DNA of 64,000 nucleotides from Psychrobacillus sp044762745 (GCF_044762745.1 NZ_JBIWEX010000010.1:77726-141725); one strand, 5' to 3'. Shown: positions 53,632-63,482, counted from the stretch's first letter. Program-made: numbers and translations. Notes: a model not told the origin generated them from the letters alone.

Positions 53632-54396
53632 ATGGGTTATCCAAAAGATTTACTTTCAAGCAGATCTATTATTAAACCTGGTCAATATGCTCTAATCGCT
53701 CCAGAGGGGTTAGTAAATAATACCATCCCTGGGTTTGAAAATTGTAGAATTTCTATCTTAGGTTCACCAAAACTTGGTGCAAGCTTTGTCGACTATATAG
53801 TCACAATGCACGAGGGTGGAAAGAATAGCCAAGGTTACTGCGGTCAAGAAGATGTACAATGCTTTGTTTACGTTATTAGCGGAAAAGTGAAAGCTAAAGC
53901 TGATGACAAGGAATATATCTTGGAAGAAAGTGGCTATTTATATTGCCCACCAGGCGTGACAATGTATTTGGAGAATATGGAATCAGGTGATTCCCGTCTA
54001 TTCCTTTACAAACAAAAACACAACCCATTAGAAGGACAGAAGCCTTGGGTAGTTTCAGGACATGCGAATGCTATCGAGTATATGGATTATGATGATATGA
54101 CCAACGTTCATCTTAAGGATCTTTTACCATTAGATCTTGCTTTTGATATGAACTTCCACATTCTTTCATTCGACCCGGCAGCTAGCCACCCATTTGTCGA
54201 AACACATTATCAAGGACATGGTGCATATCTGTTATCTGGTGAGGGTATGTATAACCTTGACAATGAATGGATTCCGGTTAAAAAAGATGATTACATTTTT
54301 ATGGCGCCATATGTTCATCAAGCAGCTTACGCTGTTGGAAGAGAACCATTAACTTATGTTTACTCTAAAGACTGTAATCGAGACCCAGAACTATAA
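53632..54396 (+). CDS. allE: (S)-ureidoglycine aminohydrolase AllE
   Basis: A 254-aa bicupin that deaminates (S)-ureidoglycine to (S)-ureidoglycolate. The second cupin has the Mn-binding set ETHYQGHGAYLLSG (Glu, His, His) followed by a Gln in VHQAAYAVG. ATG 53632 has AAAGGAG; an in-frame ATG at 53608 lies upstream of this site and is unlikely. It follows allC by 55 bp, the same order as E. coli (reverse of allE-allC) metabolism. Confidence 0.92.
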   Translation: MGYPKDLLSSRSIIKPGQYALIAPEGLVNNTIPGFENCRISILGSPKLGASFVDYIVTMHEGGKNSQGYCGQEDVQCFVYVISGKVKAKADDKEYILEESGYLYCPPGVTMYLENMESGDSRLFLYKQKHNPLEGQKPWVVSGHANAIEYMDYDDMTNVHLKDLLPLDLAFDMNFHILSFDPAASHPFVETHYQGHGAYLLSGEGMYNLDNEWIPVKKDDYIFMAPYVHQAAYAVGREPLTYVYSKDCNRDPEL

Positions 54397-54419
54397 TTTG
54401 GAAATTATGAGGTGTCAAT

Positions 54420-55472
54420 ATGAGAATTACAAGAGAAGACTTAAAAAGTCTAATCAAAACGAAGCTAAATAAGGCTGGACTTAACGAAGATCATGCAGAA
54501 CAAGCAGCAGAAGTACTCGTATTTGCGGACGAAAGAGGGATTCATTCCCACGGTGCAATGCGTGTAGATTATTATGCTGAGCGAATTGCTAAAGGCGGGA
54601 TTAATACAAACCCTGACTTTAGATTTGAAAAAACAGGTCCTTGTTCAGGGATTTTCCATGCTGATGGCGGAAACGGTCATACAGCTGCCAAATTAGCAAT
54701 GGACGAGTCCATTAAAATGGCAAAAGAAAATGGCATTGCGATTGTTGGAGTAAGAGATATGTCTCATAGTGGGGCAATTTCTTACTTTACCCATCAAGCG
54801 GCACAAGCAGGTTTGATTGGGCTTACAGTTTGCCAATCCGATCCGATGGTTGTTCCGTTTGGAGGAGCAGAACCTTACTACGGTACAAATCCAATTGCTT
54901 TTGCAGCACCAAGTTCTGAAGATGGGAAATACATTACTTTAGATATGGCAACAACTGTTCAAGCTTGGGGAAAAATCTTGCATGCAAGATCAAAAAATGA
55001 ATCTATTCCTAACACATGGGCAGTAGATAAAAACGGCGAGCCAACAACAGATCCTTTTGATGTAAATGCGTTATTGCCAATTTCTGGACCAAAAGGTTAT
55101 GGACTGATGATGATGGTTGACGTCTTATCTGGTATTTTACTTGGACTTCCATTCGGAAACAAAGTATCTTCCATGTACGAAGACTTAACTGAATACCGTA
55201 AATTAGGTCAACTTCATATCGTTATTAATCCGGAATTCTTCGGTGCCATTAACCAGTTCAAGAAAGATATTTCTCAAACAATGGATGATTTAAATGGAAT
55301 CAAACCTGCAACTGGATTTTCAAAAGTGTTATACCCTGGTCAAAATAATGACGTTGTAATTGAGGAATATAAGCAAAAGGGAATTGAAATCGTAGATGAT
55401 ATATATGAATATTTAGCATCTGATACTATTCATTTCAATAAATACGATCATAAAGATCCGTTTGCTAAATAG
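54420..55472 (+). CDS. allD: Ureidoglycolate dehydrogenase AllD (copy 1)
   Basis: A 350-aa NAD-dependent Ldh2/AllD-family enzyme that oxidises ureidoglycolate to oxalurate. The His of HSHGAMRVDYYAERI and of MSHSGAISYF, plus YGTNPIAFA and GPKGYGLMMMVDVLSG, are family markers. RBS is GAGGTG. It lies 23 bp after allE. The following gene is ~80% identical, so this is a recent tandem duplicate. Substitutions (IFH for IFD after TGPCSG, MSHSG for IGHSG) may mark a shifted specificity. Confidence 0.9.
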   Translation: MRITREDLKSLIKTKLNKAGLNEDHAEQAAEVLVFADERGIHSHGAMRVDYYAERIAKGGINTNPDFRFEKTGPCSGIFHADGGNGHTAAKLAMDESIKMAKENGIAIVGVRDMSHSGAISYFTHQAAQAGLIGLTVCQSDPMVVPFGGAEPYYGTNPIAFAAPSSEDGKYITLDMATTVQAWGKILHARSKNESIPNTWAVDKNGEPTTDPFDVNALLPISGPKGYGLMMMVDVLSGILLGLPFGNKVSSMYEDLTEYRKLGQLHIVINPEFFGAINQFKKDISQTMDDLNGIKPATGFSKVLYPGQNNDVVIEEYKQKGIEIVDDIYEYLASDTIHFNKYDHKDPFAK

Positions 55473-55520
55473 TTTTTCACAGAACAAATGGTCAAAGACG
55501 AATTCAAAGGGTGATGAGGA

Positions 55521-56570
55521 ATGAGATTATCAAAAGAGCAATTACATGAGTTAATTTCTAAAAAACTTCATAAGGCAGGATTAACAGAAGATCATGCCTC
55601 TGGAGTTGCAGATGTACTTGTACATGCTGATGCAAGGGGTGTTCATTCTCACGGAGCAATGCGAGTTGAGTATTATGCTGAACGTATTGCTAAAGGTGGA
55701 CTTAATAACAACCCGGATTTTAAATTTGAAAAAACAGGCCCTTGTTCAGCGATATTTGACGGTGATAATGGTGTCGGACACGTTGGGGCAAAATTGGCTA
55801 TGGATGAAGCGATTAAAATGGCCAAGGAAAATGGAGTTGCTGTAGTCGGTGTAAGAAGAATTGGCCATAGTGGTGCGCTTTCTTATTTTGTTCAGCAAGC
55901 GGCTGATGCCGATTTAGTTGGTATTTCCGTATGTCAATCCGACCCAATGGTTGTTCCATTTGGTGGAGCTGAACCTTATTATGGAACGAACCCACTTGCG
56001 TTTGCTGCACCAGGAAAAGACGGTAAGCATATTACTTTTGATATGGCAACTACTGTACAGGCTTGGGGGAAAATTCTCCATGCAAGATCGAAGAACGAAC
56101 CAATTCCTGATACGTGGGCTGTTGACAGCAACGGCGAGCCAACGACAGATCCATTTAAAGTAAATGCTTTGATGCCAATTGCTGGACCAAAGGGATATGG
56201 ACTAATGATGATGGTTGACGTGCTTTCCGGCATTCTGTTAGGTCTACCATTTGGAAAGAATGTATCCTCTATGTACCATGATTTAACGGAAGGTCGAAAT
56301 CTAGGTCAACTTCACATCGTTATTAATCCAGAATTCTTTACTGGAATTAATTCTTTTAAAGAAGCTATAACTCAAACAATGCAAGATTTGAGTGAAATTA
56401 AACCAGCTCCAGGATATAACCAAGTTTACTATCCAGGACAAAGAAGTGCTGAAAGAGAAGAAGCATATGAAAAAGACGGCATTGAAATTGTAGATAATAT
56501 ATATGAGTATTTGATTTCAGATGTTGTTCATAATAATGCCTATGATCATAAAAGCCCATTTGCAAAATAA
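55521..56570 (+). CDS. allD: Ureidoglycolate dehydrogenase AllD (copy 2)
   Basis: A 349-aa paralogue of the previous gene, with HSHGAMRVEYYAERI, IGHSGALSYF (closer to E. coli AllD), YGTNPLAFA and GPKGYGLMMMVDVLSG. RBS is GGGTGATGAGG. No truncation is seen and the catalytic residues are kept in both copies, so both should be active. It is followed by fdrA, the next step's gene. Confidence 0.9.
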   Translation: MRLSKEQLHELISKKLHKAGLTEDHASGVADVLVHADARGVHSHGAMRVEYYAERIAKGGLNNNPDFKFEKTGPCSAIFDGDNGVGHVGAKLAMDEAIKMAKENGVAVVGVRRIGHSGALSYFVQQAADADLVGISVCQSDPMVVPFGGAEPYYGTNPLAFAAPGKDGKHITFDMATTVQAWGKILHARSKNEPIPDTWAVDSNGEPTTDPFKVNALMPIAGPKGYGLMMMVDVLSGILLGLPFGKNVSSMYHDLTEGRNLGQLHIVINPEFFTGINSFKEAITQTMQDLSEIKPAPGYNQVYYPGQRSAEREEAYEKDGIEIVDNIYEYLISDVVHNNAYDHKSPFAK

Positions 56571-56670
56571 TAGTAAAAACGCTGTATAGAAGGGCGGCTT
56601 AAAAGTTAGTCGCTCTTCTGTACTGAATACAATAAATTTGCCAATAAAAAAAGAAGAGGTGCATTCAAAG

Positions 56671-58416
56671 ATGCTTTATACAATTGTTAAACAGAACTCC
56701 TATCAGGATTCAGTTAATTTAATGCTTCTTACAAATAAAATCTCCACAATGGAAGGCATTAACAAAGTTCAAATCATGATGGGAACTCCTGCTAATAAAG
56801 ATATTTTAAAGGCAGCTGGACTATACACAGATGAACTTGAAGGTGCTGCGTCTAATGATATGTGTATCGTTGTTGATACTGACTCAGAAGAGAAAATCCA
56901 AGAGGTTCTTGATGAAACAGACAACTATTTAAACAACCAAGCAATCTCTGCAGGTAAAGAAGCTTTCGAAACTGTTCGTTCTTGGGATAAAGCGACAAAT
57001 GCATTACCAGGTGCAAATCTAGCAATCATCTCTACACCAGGTCAATATGCAGCTGAAGAAGCTGAAAAAGCAATTGATCGTGATATGCACGTTCTTATTT
57101 TCAGTGATAACGTAACGGTTGAAGATGAGCGTCGCATTAAAGAAAAAGCACATGAAAAAGGTCTTCTTGTAATGGGGCCTGACTGTGGTACAGCAGTAGT
57201 TTCTGGCGTGCCTCTTGCATTCGCTAACGTTATGAAAACCGGAAAAATTGGTGTAATCGGGGCTTCTGGAACAGGTATTCAAGAAGTTACAACAGAAATT
57301 GACCGTTTAGGCGCTGGAGTTAGCCATGCGATCGGTACTGGTGGTCGTGACCTAAATGATAAAATCGGTGCGATTACAATGTTAGATGGCATTAAAGCAT
57401 TGGCACAACATAGCCAAACAGAAGTGATCACATTGATTTCTAAGCCACCTGCTAAAGAAGTGCGTGACGAGGTTGTTCAATTACTTCAAAGTATTTCTAA
57501 ACCAGTTGTTGCGATTTTCCTTGGTGAAGAGCCACATAACCACGAAGGCAATGTTTATTATGCTAACACACTTGAAGAAACAGCTGCGATTGCTGTTGAT
57601 CTTGTTAAAGGTAACCCGATTAAGTCAAATTACAACAGATTACAAGCTGAAGTACCTGCTGTAAACTTAAAGCCAGAGCAAAAAACAATCAAAGGTTTAT
57701 ACTCAGGCGGTACATTAGGTTACGAAGCAGCTACTTTAATTAGTAGTGGTCTTAACTATGATAATTCTGGTGCCCACGCGGAAGGATACCTTCTAAATGC
57801 AAATGGATTTGAAGTGATCGACCTTGGTGATGATATTTATACACAAGGTAAACCACATCCAATGATCGACCCAGATACAAGAATTCAATACTTCCAAAAA
57901 GCTGCACAAGATGAGTCAACTGCAATTATCCTATTTGACCTTGTTCTTGGATATGGTTCTCATGAAGATATGGCGGGCGCACTTATCCCTGGCATCGAAA
58001 AAATCCAAAAAGAATCACAAGCAAAAGGTAAAGAAATTTACTTCGTAGCATCTGTATGTGGTACTGACCAAGACCCACAAGGCCTTGATGAGCAAAAAGC
58101 AAAATTAGCAGAAGCTGGAGTTATTTTACGTGATAGTAACAACCAAGCAGTTCTTACTGCATTAGCTATGCTTGATATTCAAATCGAAGAAGTACAAAAA
58201 GAATTAGTACCTGCAAAAGAAACTGCAACAGTTGAAATTACTGTTTCAGAAGCTATCCAAAAATTATTAACTGAAAAACCAAACGTAGTTAACGTTGGAT
58301 TAAAGAAATTCACAGAAGCAATTACTGCTAACGGCGGAAGAGTTGTTCAGTATGACTGGCGTCCAGTTGCTGGCGGCAACCCAAGAATGCGTCAAATTTT
58401 AAACGTACTTCGTTAA
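56671..58416 (+). CDS. fdrA: FdrA (AllF), oxamate carbamoyltransferase subunit
   Basis: FdrA resembles the alpha subunit of succinyl-CoA synthetases and, with YlbE and YlbF, has been reported in E. coli to form oxamate (oxalurate) carbamoyltransferase. The 581-aa product begins MLYTIVKQNSYQDSVNLM, matching E. coli FdrA, and contains MMGTPANK, MGPDCGT, IGASGTGIQEV, YSGGTLGYEA, IDLGDD and a C-terminal VAGGNPRM. ATG 56671 is chosen by that match; a TTG at 56638 would add 11 residues. RBS AAGAGGTG. Confidence 0.92.
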   Translation: MLYTIVKQNSYQDSVNLMLLTNKISTMEGINKVQIMMGTPANKDILKAAGLYTDELEGAASNDMCIVVDTDSEEKIQEVLDETDNYLNNQAISAGKEAFETVRSWDKATNALPGANLAIISTPGQYAAEEAEKAIDRDMHVLIFSDNVTVEDERRIKEKAHEKGLLVMGPDCGTAVVSGVPLAFANVMKTGKIGVIGASGTGIQEVTTEIDRLGAGVSHAIGTGGRDLNDKIGAITMLDGIKALAQHSQTEVITLISKPPAKEVRDEVVQLLQSISKPVVAIFLGEEPHNHEGNVYYANTLEETAAIAVDLVKGNPIKSNYNRLQAEVPAVNLKPEQKTIKGLYSGGTLGYEAATLISSGLNYDNSGAHAEGYLLNANGFEVIDLGDDIYTQGKPHPMIDPDTRIQYFQKAAQDESTAIILFDLVLGYGSHEDMAGALIPGIEKIQKESQAKGKEIYFVASVCGTDQDPQGLDEQKAKLAEAGVILRDSNNQAVLTALAMLDIQIEEVQKELVPAKETATVEITVSEAIQKLLTEKPNVVNVGLKKFTEAITANGGRVVQYDWRPVAGGNPRMRQILNVLR

Positions 58417-58484
58417 TCAAAATAATTTATTCAAATTCCAGGTCATCGAATTACACGACCAATGAATTTTTAGGAGGAAGCAAA

Positions 58485-59759
58485 ATGTACGGACAATTTA
58501 AAACAATTGATGAAGCAAACCGAGCAGTAATCGATAAAGTTGTATCGAGTGCACCTTTCTTAGTAGATGTAGTGCCTGCAAAATCTGTCATTCAAGAATT
58601 AAACGGGAAAGTTCTGCTTCATGCAGGACCACCTATTAAATGGGAAAACATGACTAGCCCGATGCAAGGATCTTGTATAGGAGCTACATTGTTTGAAGGT
58701 TGGGCATCTAACGCCGATGAAGCAGCTAAGATGCTTGAAAATGGAGAAGTTGAATTCATTCCATGTCACCATGTGAACGCGGTTGGTCCAATGGGAGGAA
58801 TTACATCTGGAAGCATGCCAGTTCTTGTGGCAGAAAATCGTGATGGCGGAAACCAAGCATATTGCACAATGAATGAAGGTATTGGTGCAGTTCTACGTTT
58901 TGGTGCATACTCTGATGAAGTACTTAAACGTCTTGCATGGTTCAGAGATGTACTTGGTCCAACACTTTCGAAAGCAATAAAAGTTAAAGGTGACGGATTA
59001 AACGTTAACGTTATGATGGCGAAAGCAATTACAATGGGAGACGAGTTCCACCAACGTAATATTGCTGGTTCACTTATTTTCCTAAAAGAAATTACTCCGT
59101 ATATTTTAAAAACAGATGTAGCGGACAAAGACAAGCAAGATGTTATTCAATTCTTGGCTGATACAGATCAATACTTCTTAAACATTGCGATGGCTTCAAC
59201 GAAAGCAGTAATGGATACAGCACGTGAAATCCAACATGGTACAGTAGTAACAGCAATGTGCCGTAACGGTTATGAATTCGGAATTCGTATTGCTGGTATG
59301 GGTGACCAATGGTTTACAGCACCAGTTAATACGCCTCAAGGTTTATTCTTTACTGGCTATGATCAAGACTTGGCTTGTCCTGACATGGGTGACAGTGCCA
59401 TCACTGAAACATACGGTGTAGGCGGCTTTGCAATGATTGCTGCTCCTGGTGTTACACGCTTCGTAGGTGCTGGTGGAATGGACGATGCAGTTTCTACAAG
59501 TAATGATATGATGGAAATTTGTATTGATCATAACCCTAACTTCTCTATTCCAACTTGGGACTTCAAAGGTTCTTGTCTTGGAATCGATGCAAGAAAAGTT
59601 GTTGAAACAGGTATCGAACCAGTGATCAACACAGGAATTGCACATAAAGAAGCTGGAGTAGGTCAAATTGGTGCAGGTACAGTTCGTGCTCCATTAGCTT
59701 GCTTTGAAAAAGCAATTGATGCATACGCTGTAAAACTTGGTCTAATTGATCCACAATAA
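58485..59759 (+). CDS. YlbE (AllG), DUF1116 subunit of oxamate carbamoyltransferase
   Basis: A 424-aa DUF1116 protein. It contains GPPIKWENMTSPMQGS, GPMGGITSGSMPVLVAEN and GDQWFTAPVNTPQGLFF, typical of the family. It is the second of the fdrA-ylbE-ylbF trio. RBS is TAGGAGG. Its stop codon is directly followed by the ylbF ATG. In several E. coli strains ylbE is interrupted; here it is intact. Confidence 0.9.
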   Translation: MYGQFKTIDEANRAVIDKVVSSAPFLVDVVPAKSVIQELNGKVLLHAGPPIKWENMTSPMQGSCIGATLFEGWASNADEAAKMLENGEVEFIPCHHVNAVGPMGGITSGSMPVLVAENRDGGNQAYCTMNEGIGAVLRFGAYSDEVLKRLAWFRDVLGPTLSKAIKVKGDGLNVNVMMAKAITMGDEFHQRNIAGSLIFLKEITPYILKTDVADKDKQDVIQFLADTDQYFLNIAMASTKAVMDTAREIQHGTVVTAMCRNGYEFGIRIAGMGDQWFTAPVNTPQGLFFTGYDQDLACPDMGDSAITETYGVGGFAMIAAPGVTRFVGAGGMDDAVSTSNDMMEICIDHNPNFSIPTWDFKGSCLGIDARKVVETGIEPVINTGIAHKEAGVGQIGAGTVRAPLACFEKAIDAYAVKLGLIDPQ

Positions 59760-60650
59760 ATGAATAATTGCACTCTTTTTGGGGAGGACTATAGTTATCT
59801 AGTTCCTCTCCTTCTTTATCAAAATGAAAATGGACACGTTCATAGTCGTTTTTCTAATGGCTTTAATATTAAAATGGGCGATTCTCTCGTATTTATTGGG
59901 AATAATAAGAACGGTCTTCTGCCATTTGGAATTCATCTTCGAGAAGAAGATACTTTAAGTGCTGTTACCTCTGTCAATAACGGAGATCCAGTTACTTGGA
60001 ATAAAAGAACAAATTCTATTGAATTACCAGGGGCAATTATTTGTCTTGAAAAAGGGAAAAGTTTTAAAAATGAATTAACTACTTTAAAAAGTTCAATGAT
60101 TTTTAAGGATAGTTTTAAACGATTTTGTTTACAAGTAAACGAAATAGAAAACCAAACTGGACTGAATGTTTCTATCCGTGAATTTTTAAATAAGTATGTT
60201 GCAGGCGAACAAGAATGGCATGGTGTTGAACCAAATTTGATTATGTTGCTTGAAGCGGCTGAGTCGAGTGATGAATTTTTAATTGAGAAAGTTCTTAGAT
60301 ACTTCCTTGGAAGAGGACAAGGCTTGACTCCTTCAGGGGATGATATGATTGTCGGGCTACTTGCCTTTGATGCCGTTTCCCATTTTCTTTCCCCTCGCTT
60401 TTATCAAAAAGCCTCAGAGCTTATTGAAGGCGAGTCGATCACAACAGATGTAGCAAGAGAATATTTACGGTATGCACTTAAACGGGAATACAGCTCAACC
60501 GTTTCCGATATGGTCAATGTTCTTGCAAGCGGTAATGCTAATAATTTCGAGAAAGTCTTTCATGACTTGATTGGTGTTGGACACAGTTCAGGCTTGGATA
60601 CAATATTAGGTATTATTATAGGAATGCTTGTTTTTAGGAATCGAAAATAA
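59760..60650 (+). CDS. YlbF (AllH), DUF2877 subunit of oxamate carbamoyltransferase
   Basis: A 296-aa DUF2877 protein with LTPSGDDMIVGLLAFD and, near the C terminus, GVGHSSGLDTILGI, the family's two best-kept stretches. It has no separate ribosome-binding site visible and begins directly after the ylbE stop, so translation is coupled. It completes the proposed three-subunit enzyme that releases carbamoyl phosphate from oxalurate. Confidence 0.88.
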   Translation: MNNCTLFGEDYSYLVPLLLYQNENGHVHSRFSNGFNIKMGDSLVFIGNNKNGLLPFGIHLREEDTLSAVTSVNNGDPVTWNKRTNSIELPGAIICLEKGKSFKNELTTLKSSMIFKDSFKRFCLQVNEIENQTGLNVSIREFLNKYVAGEQEWHGVEPNLIMLLEAAESSDEFLIEKVLRYFLGRGQGLTPSGDDMIVGLLAFDAVSHFLSPRFYQKASELIEGESITTDVAREYLRYALKREYSSTVSDMVNVLASGNANNFEKVFHDLIGVGHSSGLDTILGIIIGMLVFRNRK

Positions 60651-60686
60651 AAACAGAAACAAATTAAAAGGTTGGAGAGTGTTTAT

Positions 60687-61622
60687 ATGAGTAAAGTTGT
60701 TTTAGCGATTGGCGGTAACGCAATCATCAAAGAAGGTCAAAAAGGTACAATTGAAGAACAACGTGAAAACCTTGTGGAAAGCTCTAAACCTGTTCTAGAC
60801 TTAATGGAACAAGGTCATACAGTTGTTATTACACACGGAAACGGACCACAAGTTGGTAATACATTAATTAGAGGGGAAATGGCGAAATCAGTTATTCCAG
60901 AGTATCCTTTAGATGTATACGGTGCTGAAACTCAAGGTAACCTAGGTTATTTAATTCAACAAATCTTTAAAAATGAAATGACTTCACGCAATATTAACAA
61001 AACAATTGCTACAGTTGTAACGCAATCAGTTGTTTCTAAAGAAGATCCAGCATTTGAAAGCCCAACAAAACCAATTGGACCATTCTACTCGAAAGAAGAT
61101 ATGGAGAAAATTGTAGCAGAAAGTAACTTAACATTTGTTGAGGATGCTGGTCGCGGATACCGTCGTGTTGTTGCATCTCCAAAACCAGTTCGTATTGTAG
61201 AAAAAGAAGCAATCGAAACTTTACTTAACAATGGTATTTCAGTTGTTTCTACTGGTGGTGGTGGTATCCCTGTCATCGAAAACGAAGGGAAAATCGAAGG
61301 AATCGAAGCTGTAATCGATAAAGACTTCGCAAGTGCTTTACTTGCAGCTGATATTAACGCTGATTATTTATTCATCTTAACTGGTGTTGAACAAGTAGCG
61401 ATTAATTTCGGTAAACCAAACCAAGAAAATTTATTAGAAATGACAATTGATGATGCACTTCGTTATTTGGATGAAGGTCAATTCCCTAAAGGAAGCATGG
61501 GACCAAAAATTGAAGCAGCAATTCTTTTCCTACAAAAAGGTGGAAAAAACGTAATCATTACGTCTATGGACAAACTTCAAGATGCTCTTGAAGGAAAAAC
61601 AGGTACACGTATTGTAATGTAA
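60687..61622 (+). CDS. arcC: Carbamate kinase
   Basis: Uses carbamoyl phosphate and ADP to make ATP, CO2 and ammonia, the energy-yielding last step of fermentative allantoin use. The 311-aa product begins SKVVLAIGGNAI and includes THGNGPQVG, STGGGGIPV, DKDFASALLA and FPKGSMGPKIEAA. ATG 60687 is preceded by TTGGAGAGTG; an in-frame TTG at 60672 lies inside that site. It is equivalent to E. coli allK (ybcF) rather than the arginine-deiminase carbamate kinase by position. A terminator follows. Confidence 0.94.
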   Translation: MSKVVLAIGGNAIIKEGQKGTIEEQRENLVESSKPVLDLMEQGHTVVITHGNGPQVGNTLIRGEMAKSVIPEYPLDVYGAETQGNLGYLIQQIFKNEMTSRNINKTIATVVTQSVVSKEDPAFESPTKPIGPFYSKEDMEKIVAESNLTFVEDAGRGYRRVVASPKPVRIVEKEAIETLLNNGISVVSTGGGGIPVIENEGKIEGIEAVIDKDFASALLAADINADYLFILTGVEQVAINFGKPNQENLLEMTIDDALRYLDEGQFPKGSMGPKIEAAILFLQKGGKNVIITSMDKLQDALEGKTGTRIVM

Positions 61623-61643
61623 GTTCAATATATAAATTTAGTC

Positions 61644-61698
61644 TGTCTATCACTACTTTCTATACAGAATGTAGCGGTAGGCAGTATTTTTATTTTTG
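61644..61698 (+). terminator. Terminator of the allC-to-carbamate-kinase operon
   Basis: CTGTCTATCACTAC / GTAGCGGTAGGCAG, one mismatch and two G-U pairs, followed by TATTTTTATTTTT. Confidence 0.82.
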
Positions 61699-61878
61699 CA
61701 CATAAAGTCCCCGTATTATCTTTTCATCTAGTACATAATTGCAATTAGGAGTATGATAAAGTTTTATTAAGTAGTTAACTATGTTCATGTTTTTTTAATA
61801 CTTACATTATTAGTGACTGAAATAACCTGAAGATTTATAATAAGTAGAAACTACGAGGATGAGGCAGGAGATATCTAT

Positions 61879-63123
61879 ATGAATAGTAAGGAAAGATATC
61901 AAATACTTTTTAATAAAATCAATCAATATAACTCTGGGAATAAAGGAATCACAAGAGTTGCCTATACAAATGAAGAACAGGCCTGTACACAAGCTTTTAT
62001 GCGAATGTGTAAAGACGAGGGATTAGATATCCGGATAGATCCGTGTGGAAATGCAATTGGGAGAAGAGAAGGTAGAATAAAGGGACTTCCGCCTGTGTTA
62101 CTAGGATCTCATTTGGATACTGTTTATCAAGGCGGTAAGTATGATGGAGTAGTTGGTGTTACTGCTGCACTAGAAGTTGTAAAACGACTTAATGATAAAG
62201 GAATTGAAACAGATCATCCAATTGAAATAATTTCATTTGCTTGTGAGGAATCTTCTCGATTTGGTGTTTCAACTTTAGGAAGCAAAGCGATGGCTGGTAT
62301 CTTTGATAAAGAGAAAGTTAGATATCTAAAAGACCGTAATGGAATTACATTGGAAGAGGCACTTTCTTTATGTGCACTTGAAATTGATAGTATCGATAAT
62401 GCGAGTAGAAAAGATGAAAATATAAAGGCTTTTTTTGAATTACATATAGAGCAAGGTCCAGTATTAGAGAACGAAAATAAAAAGATTGGTATTGTTACTG
62501 GAATAGCGGCTCCGGTTCGATTTTCTATCAGAATAATAGGAACCCCTTCACATTCTGGCACAACACCAATGAATATGAGAAATGATGCTCTTCTTGGTGC
62601 ATCCCAAATAGCATTGGAACTTGAAAAAATAGCAATAAATGAACAAAATTACGGAACGGTTGCTACTGTTGGTGTTTTGGATATTCCATCTGGTGCGATG
62701 AACGTGGTGCCGGGCGAAGTAGAGATCAAAGTTGACATTCGAGGGACTTCATTAGAATCAAGACAGCGGGTAGTAGACCATCTAAATCGAACGATCGAAT
62801 TAATGAAAAGAATTAGACATCTAGAAATCTATAGTCAGGAAATAATTTCGGAGGAACCAGTATTACTATCTACTGAAATTATTGGCGCTATGGAAACAAT
62901 TTGCAAGGAACAGGATATCTCTTACAAAATGATGCCAAGCGGAGCAGGACATGATGCTATGAACATGGTAAAGCTATGCCCTACTGGACTTATCTTTGTT
63001 CCATCTGTAAATGGTCTTAGTCACCATCCGGATGAGTATACCGATCATGATAATATCTTAATAGGCATCGATGTGTTGGAGAAAATTGTAATTCATTATG
63101 CTAAAATGGATTCGATCATTTAA
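61879..63123 (+). CDS. Second M20-family ureide amidohydrolase (carbamoylase/AllC-like)
   Basis: A 414-aa hydantoinase/carbamoylase-family enzyme: LLGSHLDTVYQGG, KYDGVVGV, CEESSRFG, FELHIEQGPVLE, GAGHDAMN and LSHHPDEY give a complete binuclear metal site. It is only moderately similar to AllC at 52317. It may be another allantoate hydrolase, an N-carbamoyl-L-amino-acid hydrolase, or a ureidoglycolate-type amidohydrolase; sequence alone does not decide. It has its own GGCAGGAGAT site and stands after the operon terminator. Confidence 0.8.
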   Translation: MNSKERYQILFNKINQYNSGNKGITRVAYTNEEQACTQAFMRMCKDEGLDIRIDPCGNAIGRREGRIKGLPPVLLGSHLDTVYQGGKYDGVVGVTAALEVVKRLNDKGIETDHPIEIISFACEESSRFGVSTLGSKAMAGIFDKEKVRYLKDRNGITLEEALSLCALEIDSIDNASRKDENIKAFFELHIEQGPVLENENKKIGIVTGIAAPVRFSIRIIGTPSHSGTTPMNMRNDALLGASQIALELEKIAINEQNYGTVATVGVLDIPSGAMNVVPGEVEIKVDIRGTSLESRQRVVDHLNRTIELMKRIRHLEIYSQEIISEEPVLLSTEIIGAMETICKEQDISYKMMPSGAGHDAMNMVKLCPTGLIFVPSVNGLSHHPDEYTDHDNILIGIDVLEKIVIHYAKMDSII

Positions 63124-63152
63124 GCACCACTAAATAATTTTATATAAAAGGT

Positions 63153-63191
63153 CTTTCATTAAATCACTTAATTAATGGAAGGTCTTTTTTT
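63153..63191 (+). terminator. Terminator after the second M20 gene
   Basis: CTTTCATTAA / TTAATGGAAG followed by GTCTTTTTTT. Confidence 0.78.
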
Positions 63192-63280
63192 ATGCTTTAG
63201 GAAAATATTAAGTAAAAGGTATTTCACTATATAGGGATACTGATACAGTGTGATTCTTATTAGTGACCGCAATGATTTTC

Positions 63281-63482
63281 GCTACAGGGCGGACGCTTTC
63301 CGCGGGGAGCGATGAACCTTCACCGACGCTACGCGTGCGTTGTGAAGTTTCATATGTCTCTACAGAGGAACGAAGGCTAAGTGCACCACATCGTGTGGCA
63401 ACGCCTTCGTGACCAACATCCTGTTGGCCTCTACTGGAGTCGCCGCCCTTCCGCTCCAATCCATCAAAATTGCTAGCTAATC
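63281..63482 (-). repeat. Long dispersed GC-rich repeat element
   Basis: The segment has CAGGGCGGACGCTTTCCGC at one end and GGAGTCGCCGCCCTTCCGC with CAAAATTGCTAGCTAAT at the other, each matching other copies (41911-41975; 63868-64000). Internal palindromes such as CACCACATCGTGTGG and CCAACATCCTGTTGG suggest folding. It is in a gene-free region (63124-64000). Confidence 0.75.
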
